Below, one piece after another: positions 62,372-64,000 of a DNA stretch of 64,000 bases. The stretch lies in the NCBI RefSeq assembly GCF_030052815.1, contig NC_079503.1:45550735-45614734 (forward strand), in the 5' to 3' direction. Source of the stretch: Hevea brasiliensis (Eukaryota > Streptophyta > Magnoliopsida > Malpighiales > Euphorbiaceae). The position numbers and the translations under genes were made by a program. The first letter of the stretch is position 1. The number at the start of each line of letters is the position of its first letter. The notes under the pieces were generated by a model. It made no database searches and had not been told where the DNA came from. It saw only the letters and a list, made by a program, of their open reading frames with translations.

Positions 62372-63231
62372 TATTATCAGAAAATTAACTGCAGAAAATA
62401 ACCATATTAATTAGTAAATGTATCAAGTAATTAACCAAAATGATTATGGTCTTTTAATCTAATTGGTCCTCCTACTAACTTAGCGAATCCTACACTTTCA
62501 AAGTAGAAAATGGAAATCCTAATTGGATGAATTTCTAGTGGGTGATTGAATTCTTATAATTCTATTGATTATCCTCAGGTACATCCATTATTGGAATTAC
62601 AATAAACTATAAATGAGCAACTCCTTGCCTATTACATCTCATGTGAGGTTCAATCATTTACCTAGCCCCTATTGCTCAAAATCTCAGGTACATCCATTAT
62701 TGACTTATCTTGCATTAGTTAAGTTGATCCCATTGAGCTAGTAATTATGCAAATAATTTTAATGTCCTCAGGTACATCTAATATTGGCCACCAAACCATT
62801 TACATATTTACAACATCTCATGCTTAAAATTATTCTTAAGAAAATCTCTTAAATTAATTGCATCTTATGCAAGTATTTAAAATTTCTTAAAATAATTGCC
62901 TCAATGGAGGGCCCATGTTATAATTACTTTAATTATAGCATTTCCAACTTAATCATTTGTTTGGAAGATTTTATGGTCATCCTAATCACTATTAAGGTCT
63001 CAGTTTTGCACAATATCCATTTAGCATGCATATATCATATACATGCATACATTCCCATACATCTCATGCATTCATCGATAAACAGTAAATATGGTATGAT
63101 CATGGACTTTCTAAGGGATTCAATTCTGAGCCACCAAGAATTGATTAAGGGCATTCCTAGGTGCATTTCATTCATTCATATTACAAGAGTTGTTGAAGGA
63201 GTACATAATCAATACTTAATCTTGAATTCCT
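62372..63231 (-). other. C9 leader, gag-proximal part
   Basis: Matches the other leaders up to the segment GAATTCC, where C12 interrupts it. The three boxes lie near 62573, 62684 and 62767 (minus strand). The repeat array and primer site lie beyond the window. A leader-antisense ORF (62904-63323) runs into C12. Confidence 0.87.
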
Positions 63232-64000
63232 TATTTGTAGCATGCCCTAGAGAATATCATTTAGTATGTATCTTATACATGTTTTTATTAATAAAAGGCA
63301 TTTTCACTTTTCCATTTACATAATATATTTATGTGTAATAGAAAAGGTCTATTGATATTTTATTAGAAATTCTATTCTTAAGTTGTTAAGAATATGAGTG
63401 ACAGTATTTCTAGTACAAAGTATCATAAATAGGTTAACAATCGAGGATACTTCATAATAATGACATGACTTATCCAGAAAGATTGTATTCATGTTTGTTC
63501 CCAAGTTACTTATATGAGATATAAATAAGATGGAATGTTGAGTCTCATGCCATATAACAAACATGATAGTCACTTATACATGGTAAGTAGGCCGAACCAG
63601 TGACACTTATGATAAGCACATGGAGTTTACTCTTATCTATGCATTGTCATAAATCATATCAGTACATATAATCTTTAGACCTTAGATAGCACAGTTAATC
63701 AAGAACTGGAATTAAAAGAGAATATTATATTCATAGCAAATGGAGTTTGACATAAACCGTGACACCAGTTTGAGTTGGGATTTTATAACAGAGAGATTCT
63801 AGTGCATGGTAACATATGATTATAGGTTAATTTAAGGTAAACCTTATTACTAATTAGGCGGCCATGGCATACTATGCTAGGTGTTAACCATGGTTTATGA
63901 GGTGCATAAAATGATTTAGAGAAATCATTTATGGTAAGAAAGAGTTCTGATGATATTAAGAGTTGATATCATGTCTCATTGCCAATTAGTGATGAGCCTA
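63232..64000 (+). repeat. C12 copia LTR, continuing past the window
   Basis: LTR start degraded to TATTTGTAGCATGCCC, then family LTR sequence to the window edge. About 220 bp is missing near 63695 (CACAGTTA joined to ATCAAGAACTGG). Whether it is a solo LTR or the 5' end of an element cannot be seen. TTCCT at 63227-63231 would be the target duplication. Confidence 0.88.

Noticed and set aside
1..64000. An undescribed host defence or biosynthetic system
   Set aside because: Every stretch could be assigned to copia or gypsy retrotransposon sequence; no other gene families were recognised.

Overview
This window looks like plant nuclear DNA, most likely eudicot heterochromatin. It is AT-rich, consists wholly of LTR retrotransposons, and shows no host gene, rRNA, tRNA gene or CRISPR. 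I see no signal that names the species. Nearly everything belongs to one Ty1/copia family and a few pieces to Ty3/gypsy. The copia family has LTRs of about 2.1 kb (5' TGTTAGTAGTATGCCC, 3' CTTCCGTTCCTTCA), a tRNA-iMet primer-binding site, an unusually long untranslated leader of about 1.8 kb, and a single gag-protease-integrase-RT-RNase H frame that ends 14 bases before the 3' LTR. Long LTRs, a long leader and this pol type point to the Tork/Angela (BARE-1-like) lineage; that placement is inference. The gypsy pieces resemble the Tekay/Del chromovirus type.

Layout (C = copia copy, G = gypsy piece). C1 (-) 1-5027: part of gag-pol, leader, 5' LTR. C2 (-) 5028-5917: LTR fragment. C3 (-): gag 5918-6751 and leader, split by C4, resuming at 16830, with its 5' LTR at 18490-20568. 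C4 (+) 6851-16829: complete element with two LTRs and a GTCCT target duplication. G1 (+) 20569-22824: gypsy LTR fragment. C5 (+) 22825-27958: leader and decayed gag-pol, fused head-to-tail to C6 (+) 27959-29666, which is split by gypsy element G2 (29667-36208) and resumes at 36209, with its 3' LTR at 37604-39705. C7 (+): leader and gag-protease 39706-43325, interrupted by C8, a shortened solo LTR (-) at 41387-42401. G3 (+) 43326-44325: gypsy LTR fragment. C9 (-): 3' LTR in two pieces (44326-44829 and 54589-56196) split by C10, gag-pol 56211-62371 split by C11, and leader to 63231. C10 (+) 44830-54588: complete element. C11 (-) 59992-62142: solo LTR. C12 (+): LTR from 63232 past the window end.

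The elements sit inside one another to a depth of at least four (C7, then G3, then C9, then C10), and several junctions keep 5-bp target duplications. Every coding region is broken by stops or frameshifts, so no autonomous copy is present. C4 is nearest to intact: its frame is continuous from about 10855 to 13910 apart from three nonsense codons. Points worth a second look are a cluster of differences at CAG/CTG sites in C4 (possibly a sequencing artefact), repeated motifs in the copia leader whose copy number varies between insertions, a probable 74-nt intron in the gypsy integrase, antisense ORFs recurring across copies, and several recombination junctions.
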